In this document: positions 7,947 to 21,552 of the stretch, in pieces
Numbering within the stretch: position 1 is the stretch's first letter
Layout of the letters: each line of letters opens with the position of its first letter
From: Alphaproteobacteria bacterium
GTDB taxonomy: Bacteria; Pseudomonadota; Alphaproteobacteria; DSM-16000; Inquilinaceae
DNA: 59,658 nucleotides
Assembly: GCA_028284045.1 (NCBI GenBank)
Contig: JANQSN010000060.1
Span: forward strand, 1 to 59,658
Direction: 5' to 3'
The notes under the pieces: model-generated
Told to the model about the DNA's origin: nothing
Database searches by the model: none
What the model saw: the letters and a program-made list of their open reading frames with translations, nothing else
Position numbers and translations under genes: made by a program

Positions 7947-9794
7947 CTACCGGCCCACCGCGTAGCCCTGCATCAGCCGCGGGTTGGACGCGGCGTGCAG
8001 CAGGGTGCCGTCGGGGTCGGTGGTGCGGGCCACGGCGCACAGCCGGCCCAAGGCCCAGTCGCCGGCGTGCAGCAGGCGGTGGCCGCGCGCCTCCAGCGCC
8101 GACAGCGTCGCCGCCGGCAACCGCGTCTCCACCGCGATCTCGCCGGGCGTGGGCTGATGGGGCCAGAAGCTGGACGGCGCGTGGTTGGTGTGGAAGCTCG
8201 GCATGTCGATCGCCTGCTGCAGACCCAGGCCGTGATGGAGCCAGCGCAGGAAGAAGGTCACCGTCCACTGGTCCTGTTGGTCGCCGCCCGGGGTGCCGAA
8301 GGCCATGCAGGGTTGGCGGTCGCGGTCGAGCACCAGGGTCGCCGACAGCGTGGTGCGCGGCCGCCGGCCCGGCGCCAGCGCCGACGCCGTGCCGGGCGTC
8401 AGGCTGAACATCTGGCCGCGGGTGCCCAGCGCGAAGCCGAGTTCCGGCACCACCGGCGAGCTTTGCAGCCAGCCCCCCGACGGTGTCATGGCCACCATGT
8501 TGCCGAAGCGGTCGACGACGTCGAGATGGCAGGTATCGCCGGTCGGCGGCCCGAGCGCCGGCGCCAAGGGTCGTTCGGCGACCGCCGGCCCGCGCGTCGG
8601 CTCCCCGCCGCCCAGGGCCGCGATGCGCGCGCGGTCTTCCGCCGTCAGTGTCGGCAGGACGGGCATCACCGGCTCACAGCCGGGGATCGTGCCGGGCCGC
8701 AGCGTATGGTCGGCCGCATCGCCGATCAGGCGGGCTCGTGCGGCGGCATAGTCGGCGCTGAGCAGGGTCTCCAGCGGCACGTCCACATGCGCCGGATCGC
8801 CGTAGTAGGCTTCCCGGTCGGCCAGCGCCAGCTTCGCGCTTTCGACGATCCGGTGCACGAAGTCCGGCCCTTGCGGGTCGAGGGCGGCGAGGTCGGGTCC
8901 GTGTTCCAGCAGGCGGAGCTGTTGCAGGAAGACCGGCCCCTGGGTCCACGGTCCCGGCTTGCAGACGGTCAGCGGCCCGACATCGACGCTGACCGGATCC
9001 TCCGTATGCGCCGACCAGCCGGCCAGGTCGTCGGCGCTCAACAGGCCGGCATGCGGCCGGCCGGTGGTGTCCATGGCCTCTGTGCGGCAGAACCGGTCGA
9101 TCGCCTCGGCCGCGAAGCCGCGGTAGAAGGCGGCGCGGGCGCGGTGGACGGCCTGCGCCCGGTCGCCGCCGCCGGCCGCCGCTTCGTCGAGCAGGCGGCG
9201 ATAGAAGGCGGCCAGCACCGGATTGCGGGCGAGGCGCCCGGCCTCCGGCAGGCGGTCGCCGGGCAGGTAGACGGCCGCCGATGTCGGCCAGTGTGTGCGG
9301 AACAGGTCGGCGACCCCGGCGATGGCGGCGGCGGCCTGGCCGACCAGGGGAAAGCCGCGGTCGGCATAGCCGATGGCCGGGGCCAGCACCGTCGCCAAGT
9401 CCAGCGATCCGTGCTCGGCCAGCAGCAACAGCCAGGCATCCATCGCGCCGGGCACGACGGCGGCGAGGAACCCGGTGCCCGGCACGGCGTCGAGGCCGAG
9501 GTCGCTATAGCGCTGGAGGGTGGCGGCGGCCGGCGCGCCGCCCTGGCCGCAGACCACGCGGGTCGCGCCGCTGGCGGCGTGGTGGTAGAGGCCGACGACA
9601 TCGCCCCCAGGGCCGTTCATATGCGGCTCCACCACCTGCAGCACGAAGCCGGCGGCGACGGCGGCATCGAAGGCGTTGCCGCCGGCCTCCAGCATCGCCA
9701 TGCCGGCGGCGGAGGCCAGCCAATGCGTGCTGGCGACCATGCCGAAGGTGCCCTTGAGCTCGGGCCGGGTGGTGAAAGGGTTGACGGCGGGCAT
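7947..9794 (-). CDS. Gamma-glutamyltransferase-family Ntn-hydrolase
   Basis: Encodes 615 residues, slightly longer than classical gamma-glutamyltranspeptidase. It shows the large-subunit signature (GGNAFDAAVAA at about 38-48) and the NGPGGD stretch. The predicted autocleavage and catalytic threonine is Thr421, in GDTCHLDVVD; the canonical context is a Thr followed by Thr-His, so the site has diverged but keeps the nucleophile. GTPGGDQQ sits late, where the family has its oxyanion/GSPGG motif. No signal peptide is evident, so it may be cytoplasmic, like many family members that act on cephalosporin side chains or other amides. It shares a transcript with the LysR gene downstream. Confidence 0.82.
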   Translation of the reverse strand: MPAVNPFTTRPELKGTFGMVASTHWLASAAGMAMLEAGGNAFDAAVAAGFVLQVVEPHMNGPGGDVVGLYHHAASGATRVVCGQGGAPAAATLQRYSDLGLDAVPGTGFLAAVVPGAMDAWLLLLAEHGSLDLATVLAPAIGYADRGFPLVGQAAAAIAGVADLFRTHWPTSAAVYLPGDRLPEAGRLARNPVLAAFYRRLLDEAAAGGGDRAQAVHRARAAFYRGFAAEAIDRFCRTEAMDTTGRPHAGLLSADDLAGWSAHTEDPVSVDVGPLTVCKPGPWTQGPVFLQQLRLLEHGPDLAALDPQGPDFVHRIVESAKLALADREAYYGDPAHVDVPLETLLSADYAAARARLIGDAADHTLRPGTIPGCEPVMPVLPTLTAEDRARIAALGGGEPTRGPAVAERPLAPALGPPTGDTCHLDVVDRFGNMVAMTPSGGWLQSSPVVPELGFALGTRGQMFSLTPGTASALAPGRRPRTTLSATLVLDRDRQPCMAFGTPGGDQQDQWTVTFFLRWLHHGLGLQQAIDMPSFHTNHAPSSFWPHQPTPGEIAVETRLPAATLSALEARGHRLLHAGDWALGRLCAVARTTDPDGTLLHAASNPRLMQGYAVGR

Positions 9795-9914
9795 GGGGCG
9801 CGTGGGGCTCCTGAAGGGCTTTGGGGGAGGGATGTCTTATAGCAGCGCGCGACCCTGTCGCCAGGCGCGCACTGGTATAAGATCGGCGGAGGATCTCGCC
9901 GAACGGGGACAGGG

Positions 9915-10676
9915 ATGGCCGAATGCAGGGCCGACGCCAGCGGGCGCCGGCGGGGGCCGGGCTGGTTGGCGGCTCTGGGCTGGGGGCTGCTGGCGCTGGT
10001 CTTGGCCGCCGTGGCGGTGGTGGTGACCGGCGCGTGCGGGCTGTCCTTGCCGGGCGGCGCGCGCCCCTTCGTCGTCTTCTGCCCACCGCCGGCCAGCGCC
10101 GCCGTGGATCCAGACGCCGCGGCGCGGCTGGCCATCGAACAGCAGCGCGAGGCGGTGCTGGCGGAAGCGCTCAGACGGATGGAGCGGCAGCTTGCCCGCG
10201 TCGCCGACTGTCCCCGGCCGCCGCCCCGCGTCGCCGAGGCACCGCCGCAACCGGAGCCCGAGCCGGAACCTTTGGATATCCCCGAGGACGAATGGGAAGA
10301 GCGCGATATCGGGTTTCTGGAGGGATGCTGGTCGCTGATCAACGACATGGAGATCACCGACATCGACACGCAGGAGGCCTATCCGGTGCGCGACTGGCGC
10401 ATCTGCTTCGACGAGTCGGGCTCGGGCGAACAGACCATCGTCTATGAGAACGGCACCCGCTGCGGCGGGGAGATCCGGGCGGATTTCTTGCCGGACGGGC
10501 GGCTGCGCTTTGAGGATGTGCGCGACATCGAATGCGATGGCGGCTTCGTCATCTTCCGCATCATCAACCAATGCACGCGCCTGCCCGACGGCACGGCCGA
10601 CTGCATCGGCGCGCAGCCCGGACCCAACATCACCGACATCCACTCGATCTTCCGCCGCCACGAGTCGGCGAATTGA
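9915..10676 (+). CDS. Membrane-anchored protein of unknown function
   Basis: Encodes 253 residues. One strong N-terminal membrane segment lies at about 17-40, a Pro/Glu-rich spacer at about 100-120, and an acidic, Cys-containing globular domain at about 130-245 that begins at FLEGCWSL. Four cysteines in the globular domain (GCW, IC, RC and EC, with QC and DC later) suggest disulfides and a periplasmic location. I do not recognise the family. It is divergent from the gamma-glutamyltransferase-family gene (120 bp apart) and is followed by a dispersed repeat. Confidence 0.72.
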   Translation: MAECRADASGRRRGPGWLAALGWGLLALVLAAVAVVVTGACGLSLPGGARPFVVFCPPPASAAVDPDAAARLAIEQQREAVLAEALRRMERQLARVADCPRPPPRVAEAPPQPEPEPEPLDIPEDEWEERDIGFLEGCWSLINDMEITDIDTQEAYPVRDWRICFDESGSGEQTIVYENGTRCGGEIRADFLPDGRLRFEDVRDIECDGGFVIFRIINQCTRLPDGTADCIGAQPGPNITDIHSIFRRHESAN

Positions 10677-10706
10677 GCTGTTGGGGGGTGCAATACCGGC
10701 CGCTCG

Positions 10707-10792
10707 TCATCCCGCGCAGGCGGGGATCTTCCGCCGTTTGCCGCGGCGGCGGGGGCAGGTGTTGGGAGATGCCCGCTTTCGCGGGCATGACG
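10707..10792. repeat. Twin-hairpin palindromic repeat, copy 2
   Basis: It has the same layout as the element at 106-174: one hairpin at 10709-10727 (ATCCCGC / GCGGGGAT, imperfect) and one at 10769-10788 (ATGCCCGC, TTTC loop, GCGGGCAT). The ends are CGTCAT and ATGACG, so the whole element has inverted termini. The spacer is longer and GC-rich here. Confidence 0.8.
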
Positions 10793-10818
10793 AATTCTTG
10801 GTCTGCTGAAGAAGAGAT

Positions 10819-11088
10819 CTACGTGTTGATCTGATCAATGAGATCCGACCAATCTGAATTCATTTGTTCGATCAACTGAATCTTCCAATCCCTCCGCCAC
10901 TTCTTGATTTGTTTCTCCCTCAGGATCGCGGCTTCGATCCGCTCGTGCCGTTCGACGTAGACCAGCCGATAGAGGCCGTAGCGCTGCACGAACCGTGAAC
11001 CTGTTCCGGCGCGATGGGCGGCAATCCGCTTCACCAGATCCGCCGTGACGCCGACATAGAGAACGCCGCGCGGACGGTTCGTCGTCAT
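10819..11088 (-). CDS. GIY-YIG domain protein (YhbQ/UvrC-like small endonuclease), possibly N-terminally incomplete
   Basis: Encodes 89 residues from the first ATG. The second half of the GIY-YIG motif (GVLYVGVT), the family arginine region (LVKRIAAHR), and the C-terminal pattern REKQIKKWRRDWKIQLIE followed by SDWSDL all match the small stand-alone GIY-YIG family. The first half of the motif (FVYM, equivalent to GIY) is encoded just before this ATG. No ATG, GTG or TTG lies between it and the upstream LysR stop, so either an unusual start is used or the gene is decayed. Its 3' end is AT-richer than its neighbours. Family members are frequent, mobile and of uncertain role. Confidence 0.6.
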   Translation of the reverse strand: MTTNRPRGVLYVGVTADLVKRIAAHRAGTGSRFVQRYGLYRLVYVERHERIEAAILREKQIKKWRRDWKIQLIEQMNSDWSDLIDQINT

Positions 11089-11132
11089 GTAGACGAAGCT
11101 GCCCTGGGCCGTCGTCTTTGCCCGCCGGCCGG

Positions 11133-12032
11133 CTACCGCGCCGCCATCTCCTGCTTCAGGTGGTCGACCATCAGCCGCAGCGGGATCATCGATCGGTACT
11201 CCCGCGGGAAATAGATGAAGAGGCCCGGCGTACTGGGCAGGTGGTCGTCGAGGACCGAAACGAGCCGCCGGTCGGACAGTTCCGCGGCACAGTAGTCGCG
11301 GAAGGTGTAGATCAGGCCGAGACCTTGCAGCGCGAGGTCGATCGATGCGGGGATCGTGTTGACGATCAAGCTGCCGGCGACATCGACACCGTACGGGCCG
11401 TCGGTGCCCCGGAAGGTCCAGGGCGCGATGCGGCCGGAGGACTGGAAGCGGTAGCGGATGCAGTTGCGGTCCAGCAGATCGCGCGGTGTGGCCGGCACGC
11501 CATGGTCGTCGAGATGGTCGGGGCTGGCGACCACGGCCAGTGGCAATGGCCCGGTCAGCCGCACGGCGACCATGTCCTGCGCGATCCGGTCGCCCAGCCG
11601 GAACCCGGCATGCAGCTCTTCGCCGAGGATGTCCGACAGCGCGTCCGTCAAGGACAGTTCCACCTCGATCTCCGGATAGCGCCGGCAGAAGGCGCTGAGC
11701 GACGGGCCGAGGAACAGGCGGTAGACGAAGTCGGGCATGGCCAGCTTCAACACGCCCCGCGCCGCGTGGCCGGTCGTCCGGGCGCTCTCCACCGCTTGGG
11801 TGAGCTGCTCGAAGGCCGGCTGGGCGCCGCGGATCAGCGCGCGGCCCGCTTCGGTCAGGCTGAGCGACCGGGTCGTGCGGATGACCAGCGCCGTGCCCAG
11901 CGTCTCCTCCAGCGCCTTCAACTGATGGCTGACCGTCGACGGCTTGAGGCCCAAGGCGTCCGCCGCCGCGCGCAAGCTGCCCTGCCGCGCGATAGCGGTG
12001 AAGATCTCCAGCGTGGCCAAGGGCAGGCGCAT
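11133..12032 (-). CDS. LysR-family transcriptional regulator (GcvA/DsdC-like)
   Basis: Encodes 299 residues. The helix-turn-helix is clear at about 6-65 (FTAIARQGSL, ALGLKPSTVS, HQLKALEE). The effector domain includes LTDALSDI and a GLGLIYTF stretch. It is divergent from an alpha/beta hydrolase gene 137 bp away, the standard LysR regulator/target layout, so it probably controls that hydrolase. A dyad in the shared intergenic region is a candidate operator. Its 3' end almost touches the GIY-YIG gene on the same strand. Confidence 0.88.
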   Translation of the reverse strand: MRLPLATLEIFTAIARQGSLRAAADALGLKPSTVSHQLKALEETLGTALVIRTTRSLSLTEAGRALIRGAQPAFEQLTQAVESARTTGHAARGVLKLAMPDFVYRLFLGPSLSAFCRRYPEIEVELSLTDALSDILGEELHAGFRLGDRIAQDMVAVRLTGPLPLAVVASPDHLDDHGVPATPRDLLDRNCIRYRFQSSGRIAPWTFRGTDGPYGVDVAGSLIVNTIPASIDLALQGLGLIYTFRDYCAAELSDRRLVSVLDDHLPSTPGLFIYFPREYRSMIPLRLMVDHLKQEMAAR

Positions 12033-12048
12033 CGGCGTGTCGCCTCAT

Positions 12049-12088
12049 ATCCGTCGATTATTCGATATCATACATCTGAATCGTGGAT
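12049..12088. promoter_or_regulatory. Candidate LysR operator between divergent genes
   Basis: An imperfect inverted repeat (ATCCGTCGATT on the left, AATCGTGGAT on the right, one base missing in the right arm) is centred in the 137-bp divergent region. The stretch is AT-richer than its surroundings. The placement fits a LysR site; the binding itself is inferred. Confidence 0.4.
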
Positions 12089-12169
12089 GTCGGGGCAATT
12101 CACGTATGAGGTGCATGTTAATAGGATCGCCGCATCGCAATGGCCCCGCCCCGGCGAAAGGAATCGATC

Positions 12170-13081
12170 ATGGCCCAGCCACGCATCACGCTTCAGAATA
12201 CGCCCGAGATCGCGGGCGTCACCGCGCGTCCGGTCCATTTCGACAGCCGCGGTGTCAGGCTGAAGGGCACGTTCTATCGGCCCGCGGCCGCCACCGCGCC
12301 CTTGCCGGCGGTCATCGTCACCGGCGCCTGGACCACGGTGAAGGAACAGATGGCCGGCACCTATGCGCGGGCGCTGGCGGCGCGTGGCTATGCGGCGTTG
12401 GCATTCGACTTCACCGGCTGGGGCGAGAGCGGCGGAGCGCCGCGCTATGTCGAGGATCCCGCGGTGAAGACCGCCGACATTCGCGCCGCAGCCGCCTTCC
12501 TGGCCGCGTTGGACGAGGTCGACAGCGCGGCGATTTCCGGGGTGGGCGTCTGCGCCTCATCAGGCTATGTCGCGGCGGCGGTCGCCGATGACGACACCTT
12601 TCGGCGCGCCGCACTGGTCGCGCCCTGGCTGCACGATCCGGCGATGGCCGAGGGTCTCTACGGCGGGGCCGAGGCTGTCGCAGAGCTGATCGCCGCGAGC
12701 GCGGCCGACGGCGCCGCCGACACCGTCCTTCCGGCGGCCAGCGCGACCGACCCGCGCGCGCCGATGTATCAGGCACCGTACTACACGGAGGAAGACCGCG
12801 GGCTGATCGCCGCCTACGACAACAAGTTCTCCGTGGCCAGTTGGAAACCTTGGCTGACCTACGATGCGCAGGCGTCCGCCCCGCGTCTGACCAAGCCGCT
12901 GTTGATGGTCGGGTCGCCGTCGATCGCCCTGCCGGCCGGGGCGGCGGCCTACGAAGCCGCCACCCGGGCACCGCTGGAGAAACTCTGGCTGGGCGACGAT
13001 ATCACCCAGTTCGACTTCTATGACCGCGGCGACGTGGTGACGGCCGCCGCCGATGCGGTCGCGGACTTTCTGGCCAGTTGA
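12170..13081 (+). CDS. Alpha/beta hydrolase (YcjY / dienelactone-hydrolase-like)
   Basis: Encodes 303 residues. The beta-strand/turn FDFTGWGESGG and the nucleophile-elbow region (GVGVCASSGY, with Cys/Ser where the family often shows GxCxxG) fit the DLH/YcjY group of alpha/beta hydrolases. It is cytoplasmic with no signal peptide. The start at 12170 has AAAGGA seven bases upstream; an in-frame ATG at 12140 has none. Its divergent LysR neighbour is its likely regulator. The substrate is unknown. Confidence 0.82.
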   Translation: MAQPRITLQNTPEIAGVTARPVHFDSRGVRLKGTFYRPAAATAPLPAVIVTGAWTTVKEQMAGTYARALAARGYAALAFDFTGWGESGGAPRYVEDPAVKTADIRAAAAFLAALDEVDSAAISGVGVCASSGYVAAAVADDDTFRRAALVAPWLHDPAMAEGLYGGAEAVAELIAASAADGAADTVLPAASATDPRAPMYQAPYYTEEDRGLIAAYDNKFSVASWKPWLTYDAQASAPRLTKPLLMVGSPSIALPAGAAAYEAATRAPLEKLWLGDDITQFDFYDRGDVVTAAADAVADFLAS

Positions 13082-13134
13082 CGTCGACGCGCCGATCCGA
13101 GCCCGCCCGCGGTCCAACGCGGTGAGCGAAGCGC

Positions 13135-14013
13135 TCACGACCCCGCGCGCACCTCGACATGGACATGCATGGTCTGGAAGGCGTCCGGAGGGCCGAAATA
13201 AGTGCCGTCCAGGGGCACGGCCTGGGAGGGATCGCGGGCCGAGGCGACGCGGATCAGGTTGCGGCCGCCGGCGATGCCGTTGGTCGGGTCGAACTCCACC
13301 CAGCCTGCGCCCGGCAGATAGACCGCGACCCAGGCGTGCGTCGCCCCGCTGCCGACCACGCCCGGCCCGGCATCGTCCAGCGCCGGGTCGTAGAGATAGC
13401 CGCTGACGAAGCGGGCGGCGAGGCCGAGGGCGCGCGCGCCTTCCATCATCAACACCGCGAAGTCGCGGCAGCTCCCCGCCTTCAGCCGCAGCGTCTCCGC
13501 CGGCGTCTGGGTGCCGAAGGCGACCCGCCATTCGTAGGTGAAATCGCGCGCGATCGCCCGGGTCATCGCCATCAGCACGTCGACCGTGTCGCGGTCGCTC
13601 ACGGCGCGGGTGACGTCGCGCACCCAGCGGTCGACCGTGTGATCGGGGTCGACATAGTGCCGCTCGCGCACCCGCACCAGATCCGGTTGCTCGCCCACCG
13701 GATAGCTGAAGGGCAGGGTGCGGGCGTAGTCCTCCACCGGAAAATCCTCGCGCGAGTCGCCGTAGTGCTCGACCTGGATCGCGCTCTCGAAATAGAGGCG
13801 GTCGGACCGGTCGGTGAAGTCCGCGATCGCGATCGAGTTGCCGAAGACGTCGTGCATCCAGCGGATGCTGGCCGGCGGATCGATGGTCAGCGCCGTCGAG
13901 ACGAGGCGGATGTCGTGGCTATCGCGCGGGCGGAACATCAACCGGTGCGGGCCGAAGCCGACCGGCTGGCCATACCGGTACTCGGTGACGTGGTGCACGT
14001 TGAGGATCTGCAT
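13135..14013 (-). CDS. Transglutaminase-like cysteine peptidase-fold protein
   Basis: Encodes 292 residues. An N-terminal bacterial transglutaminase-associated domain (HVTEYRYGQPV) is followed by the core domain with all three catalytic residues in place: Cys in AGSCRDFA, His in ATHAWVAVY and Asp in EFDPTNG. Such proteins are common in Alphaproteobacteria, often in circular-permuted or ATP-grasp peptide clusters, and act as amidases or peptidases. None of the usual partners (alpha-E or ATP-grasp proteins) is adjacent here. It ends near the convergent hydrolase gene and starts 55 bp downstream of ispH on the same strand. Confidence 0.86.
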   Translation of the reverse strand: MQILNVHHVTEYRYGQPVGFGPHRLMFRPRDSHDIRLVSTALTIDPPASIRWMHDVFGNSIAIADFTDRSDRLYFESAIQVEHYGDSREDFPVEDYARTLPFSYPVGEQPDLVRVRERHYVDPDHTVDRWVRDVTRAVSDRDTVDVLMAMTRAIARDFTYEWRVAFGTQTPAETLRLKAGSCRDFAVLMMEGARALGLAARFVSGYLYDPALDDAGPGVVGSGATHAWVAVYLPGAGWVEFDPTNGIAGGRNLIRVASARDPSQAVPLDGTYFGPPDAFQTMHVHVEVRAGS

Positions 14014-14068
14014 CCGGCGTCCATGACCGGCGGGGTCGGCCAGGCGCCGCCTGGGGCGGCGCCGTCCC

Positions 14069-15070
14069 TTACTCGGCGGCCCCCTGTTGGGCGGTGAGCG
14101 CCGCCGGCAGCTTAAAGGTCACGTTCTCGCGCGTCACGGCCACCTCTTCCACCGTCACGGCGAAGCGCTCGCGGCAGGCGTCAATGACCTCCGCCACCAG
14201 GCTCTCCGGGGCCGACGCGCCGGCCGTCACGCCGATCACCGCGGCATCGGCCAGCCAGTCCCAATCGATCTCGGCAGCCCGCTGGACCAACCGGGCCTCC
14301 CGGCAGCCCTGATTGACCGCCACCTCCACCAGCCGGCAGGAGTTCGACGAGTTGGGCGCGCCGATCACCACCATCGCGTCGCAGCGCTCGGCGATCGCCT
14401 TCACCGCCTCCTGGCGGTTGGTGGTGGCGTAGCAGATGTCTTCCTTGCGCGGCCGCTCGATGGCGGGAAAGCGGCGGGCCAGCGCCTCGACGATCTCCGC
14501 GGTGTCGTCCACCGACAGGGTGGTCTGGGTGATGAAGGCAAGCGGGGTGGCCGGATCGAACGTCAGCGTCGCGACATCGTCCACCGTTTCCACCAGCGTG
14601 ATCGCGCCCTCGGGAAGCTGGCCGACCGTGCCGATCACCTCCGGATGGCCGGCATGGCCGATCATCACGATGTGCCGGCCGTGGCGATGCTGCAGCTCCG
14701 CCTCGCGATGCACCTTGCTGACCAGCGGGCAGGTGGCGTCGAGGTAGAACAGCTTGCGCGCCTGGGCGGCTGCCGGCACGGATTTCGGCACCCCATGGGC
14801 GGAGAAGACGACGGGAACGTCGTTTGGGACCTCGTCCAGCTCCTCCACGAAGACTGCGCCCTGGGCTTCCAGGGCCTCGACGACGGAGCGGTTGTGGACG
14901 ATCTCATGGCGGACATAGACCGGGGGGCCGTAGAGCTCCAGCGCCCGTTCGACGATCAGGATGGCCCGATCGACCCCGGCGCAGAAGCCCCGCGGTGCGG
15001 CCAGTAGAAGCGTGACGGCGCGCCGGCCGCCGGTTTGGTGCTCCTCCAGCGTCCCGGTCGCCTGATGCAT
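14069..15070 (-). CDS. ispH: 4-hydroxy-3-methylbut-2-enyl diphosphate reductase (IspH/LytB)
   Basis: The last enzyme of the MEP isoprenoid pathway. It reduces HMBPP to IPP and DMAPP with a [4Fe-4S] centre. The three iron-sulfur cysteines are visible in [21 protein letters not shown] and NSSNSCRL. Other family motifs are HEIVHN, FSAHGVP and IGHAGHPEV, and late TAGASAPE. From ATG 15070 the product is 333 residues, near normal. The frame stays open 76 codons further upstream, but that part is GC-skewed noise. Confidence 0.94.
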   Translation of the reverse strand: MHQATGTLEEHQTGGRRAVTLLLAAPRGFCAGVDRAILIVERALELYGPPVYVRHEIVHNRSVVEALEAQGAVFVEELDEVPNDVPVVFSAHGVPKSVPAAAQARKLFYLDATCPLVSKVHREAELQHRHGRHIVMIGHAGHPEVIGTVGQLPEGAITLVETVDDVATLTFDPATPLAFITQTTLSVDDTAEIVEALARRFPAIERPRKEDICYATTNRQEAVKAIAERCDAMVVIGAPNSSNSCRLVEVAVNQGCREARLVQRAAEIDWDWLADAAVIGVTAGASAPESLVAEVIDACRERFAVTVEEVAVTRENVTFKLPAALTAQQGAAE

Positions 15071-15348
15071 CTGCTGATCCCGCCCTGTCCATCGCCCCTC
15101 GGGGCGCCTGCCTGCCTGCGGCTGGTCTCGACGCAACACCCCTGCCCGCTGCACCGGACCGTCTGTCTGTCCGGTGTCGGCGGAGCCGGTGGGGTTGTCG
15201 GCCTGCCAGTCCTTACTTAGAGTTGGCGTCATCGCTTGCAAACCCCGCCGGTGGCAGGGATGCACGCCCTCTGAAGAGGGTGCGCACCCGCTCACCACGG
15301 CGCGGCTTCACAATCGACCGTAGTATAAGCCCTCCGCGGAGGAAACCC
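15071..15348. other. Divergent intergenic region, ispH and lipoprotein gene
   Basis: This 278-bp region must hold promoters for both directions. A short GC hairpin (GCGCCCC / GGGGCGC type) lies around 15088-15102. GGAGG at 15338-15342 is the ribosome site of the rightward gene. No gene is supported. Confidence 0.4.
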
Positions 15349-15957
15349 GTGCCCCGACATGCTGTCGCATGGCGACGTTTCGCCGGCCTGGCCGGTGTGC
15401 TCCTGACGCTCGGCGCCTGTGGTGGCGACGACGAGCCGGCCGCCGGTCCCGAGGACCAGGCCGCGGCGGCGCCGGCCGCATCGGTGGCCCCGGCCTTCGT
15501 CGCGCCGACCGGGTGCCCGGCGGTGGAGGTGCTGGAAGCGCTGCACCAGGTCGCCCAGTACCGCCCGGGCGGGTCGACGGCCGGCGATCTGGTGGCCCGC
15601 GGCGCGCTGGGTCTGCCGGATGGGGAGTGCGAGTACGACTTCGAGAACGCCACGGTCGAGCTGGAGATGCTGATCCCGGTGCAGGTGCAGCCGGGGCCGG
15701 CCTGGACGCCTGGCCAGCCGGTCGACCTGCCATACTATGTCTGGGTGGTGGACAGCCGCCAGGCGCCGCCGGGCGACATCATCCTGCGCCGCGGCTTTCC
15801 GGCACCCTTCGAGCTGGACGAGGACGACACCGTCGGCCTGTTCCAGGAGGAGTTGGTATTGACCATCCCGCTGCCCGACGGGCCGCAGAGCGGGCGGGCC
15901 TATCAGGTGCTGATCGGCTTCCAAGGCGCGCGCGGGGACGCCGGCCGGCCGTTCTAG
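15349..15957 (+). CDS. Predicted lipoprotein of unknown function
   Basis: Encodes 202 residues from a GTG with an excellent ribosome site (GGAGG, six-base spacing); the frame is open to 15223, but that part is not coding-like. The N-terminus is a lipoprotein signal with lipobox TLGAC, followed by an Asp/Glu/Ala/Pro-rich linker. The mature domain begins at about residue 50, is beta-rich and carries two cysteines (GCPAVE and GECEYD). I do not recognise the fold. It is convergent with the epimerase-like gene. Confidence 0.72.
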   Translation: MPRHAVAWRRFAGLAGVLLTLGACGGDDEPAAGPEDQAAAAPAASVAPAFVAPTGCPAVEVLEALHQVAQYRPGGSTAGDLVARGALGLPDGECEYDFENATVELEMLIPVQVQPGPAWTPGQPVDLPYYVWVVDSRQAPPGDIILRRGFPAPFELDEDDTVGLFQEELVLTIPLPDGPQSGRAYQVLIGFQGARGDAGRPF

Positions 15958-15958
15958 G

Positions 15959-16944
15959 TCACGGTCCTTCGACCGGATAGGGGCCATCGGCGAACACCTC
16001 CGGGTGATAGCCCTTCGAGCCGACGGCGCGGGCGAGATCGCTGCCGATCGGCTGGCCTTGTGAGAGCTGCGCCAGCACGCGAGCGAAGTCGTAGCGCGGC
16101 TGCCAGCCCAGCTCCGCGCGGGCCTTGGCGTTGACGTAGACGCGGTCGATGGCGTCGAACAAGCGGAAGTCGAGGCCGCGATAGACGCTCTCGACCGCCG
16201 GCACATGCGCGGCGACCACCGCCGCCGGCCGGTCGCGCAAGGCCGGCAGGTCGTCGGGCCGGAAGGGCGTCGTGGCGCTGATGATGTAGCGGGCGAAGCC
16301 GATCGCCGACGCCCGGTTCAGCGCCGCGGCATGCGCCGTCACCACGTCCTCCAGATCGACCCGGCGATAGAGGAACTCGTTGGCCTTGGCGTTGGTGTCG
16401 GTGAAGCGCCGGCGCGTCGCGGGGTTGTCGTCCTCTTCGGGGAAGAAGCGCGAGGTGCGCAGCACCAGGCAGGCCAGCCCGTGCCGGCGGTGGAACAGGG
16501 CGCACAGGTCCTCCGCCGCCGTCTTGGTGACGCCGTAGATGTTGCGCGGCACAGGGGTGACCGTCTCCTCGATCCAGGCGGCCGGGGCGCCGGGCGGCGG
16601 TGTCAGCGCGGCACCGAAGGCGCTGGTGGTGCTGGTGAAGACGAAGGTCGCGATGCCGGCCGCGACCGCCTCTTCCAGCAGCGTCAGCGTGCCGGACACA
16701 TTGGTGTCGATGAAGTCCTGCTTGGCATGGGTCGCGACATGCGGCTTGTGCAGGGTGGCGGCATGGACGATGCCGTCGATCCCGTCGAGACAGCCACGCA
16801 CCAAGGTCCGGTCGGTGATCGACCCGACATGATCGGTGAACGGCCCCGGCACAAGATCGAGCCCGACCGGCTGGTGTCCGAAGTCGCCCAGCCGGCGCAT
16901 CAGCGCCTCGCCGAGATGGCCCGTGCTGCCGGTGACCAGAACCC

Positions 16945-16948
<4 letters not shown>
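15959..16948 (-). CDS. NAD-dependent epimerase/dehydratase (extended SDR)
   Basis: Encodes 329 residues. The Rossmann motif GSTGHLGE is at about 7-14, the active-site pair is YGVTK (Tyr/Lys), and the catalytic Ser region is TSTTSAFG. These are standard for extended short-chain dehydrogenases that act on nucleotide sugars. The start is a GTG overlapping the upstream hydrolase stop (GTGA). The gene is the last in the coupled dnaN-recF-gyrB-hydrolase-epimerase chain, and no polysaccharide cluster surrounds it. The substrate is unknown. Confidence 0.85.

Positions 16949-21548
<4,600 letters not shown>

Positions 21549-21552
<4 letters not shown>

Noticed and set aside
5954..8407. 817-codon open frame overlapping trkH, the LysR gene and the GGT-family gene
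   Set aside because: No recognisable domain; it crosses three well-supported genes on both strands. A GC-rich shadow.
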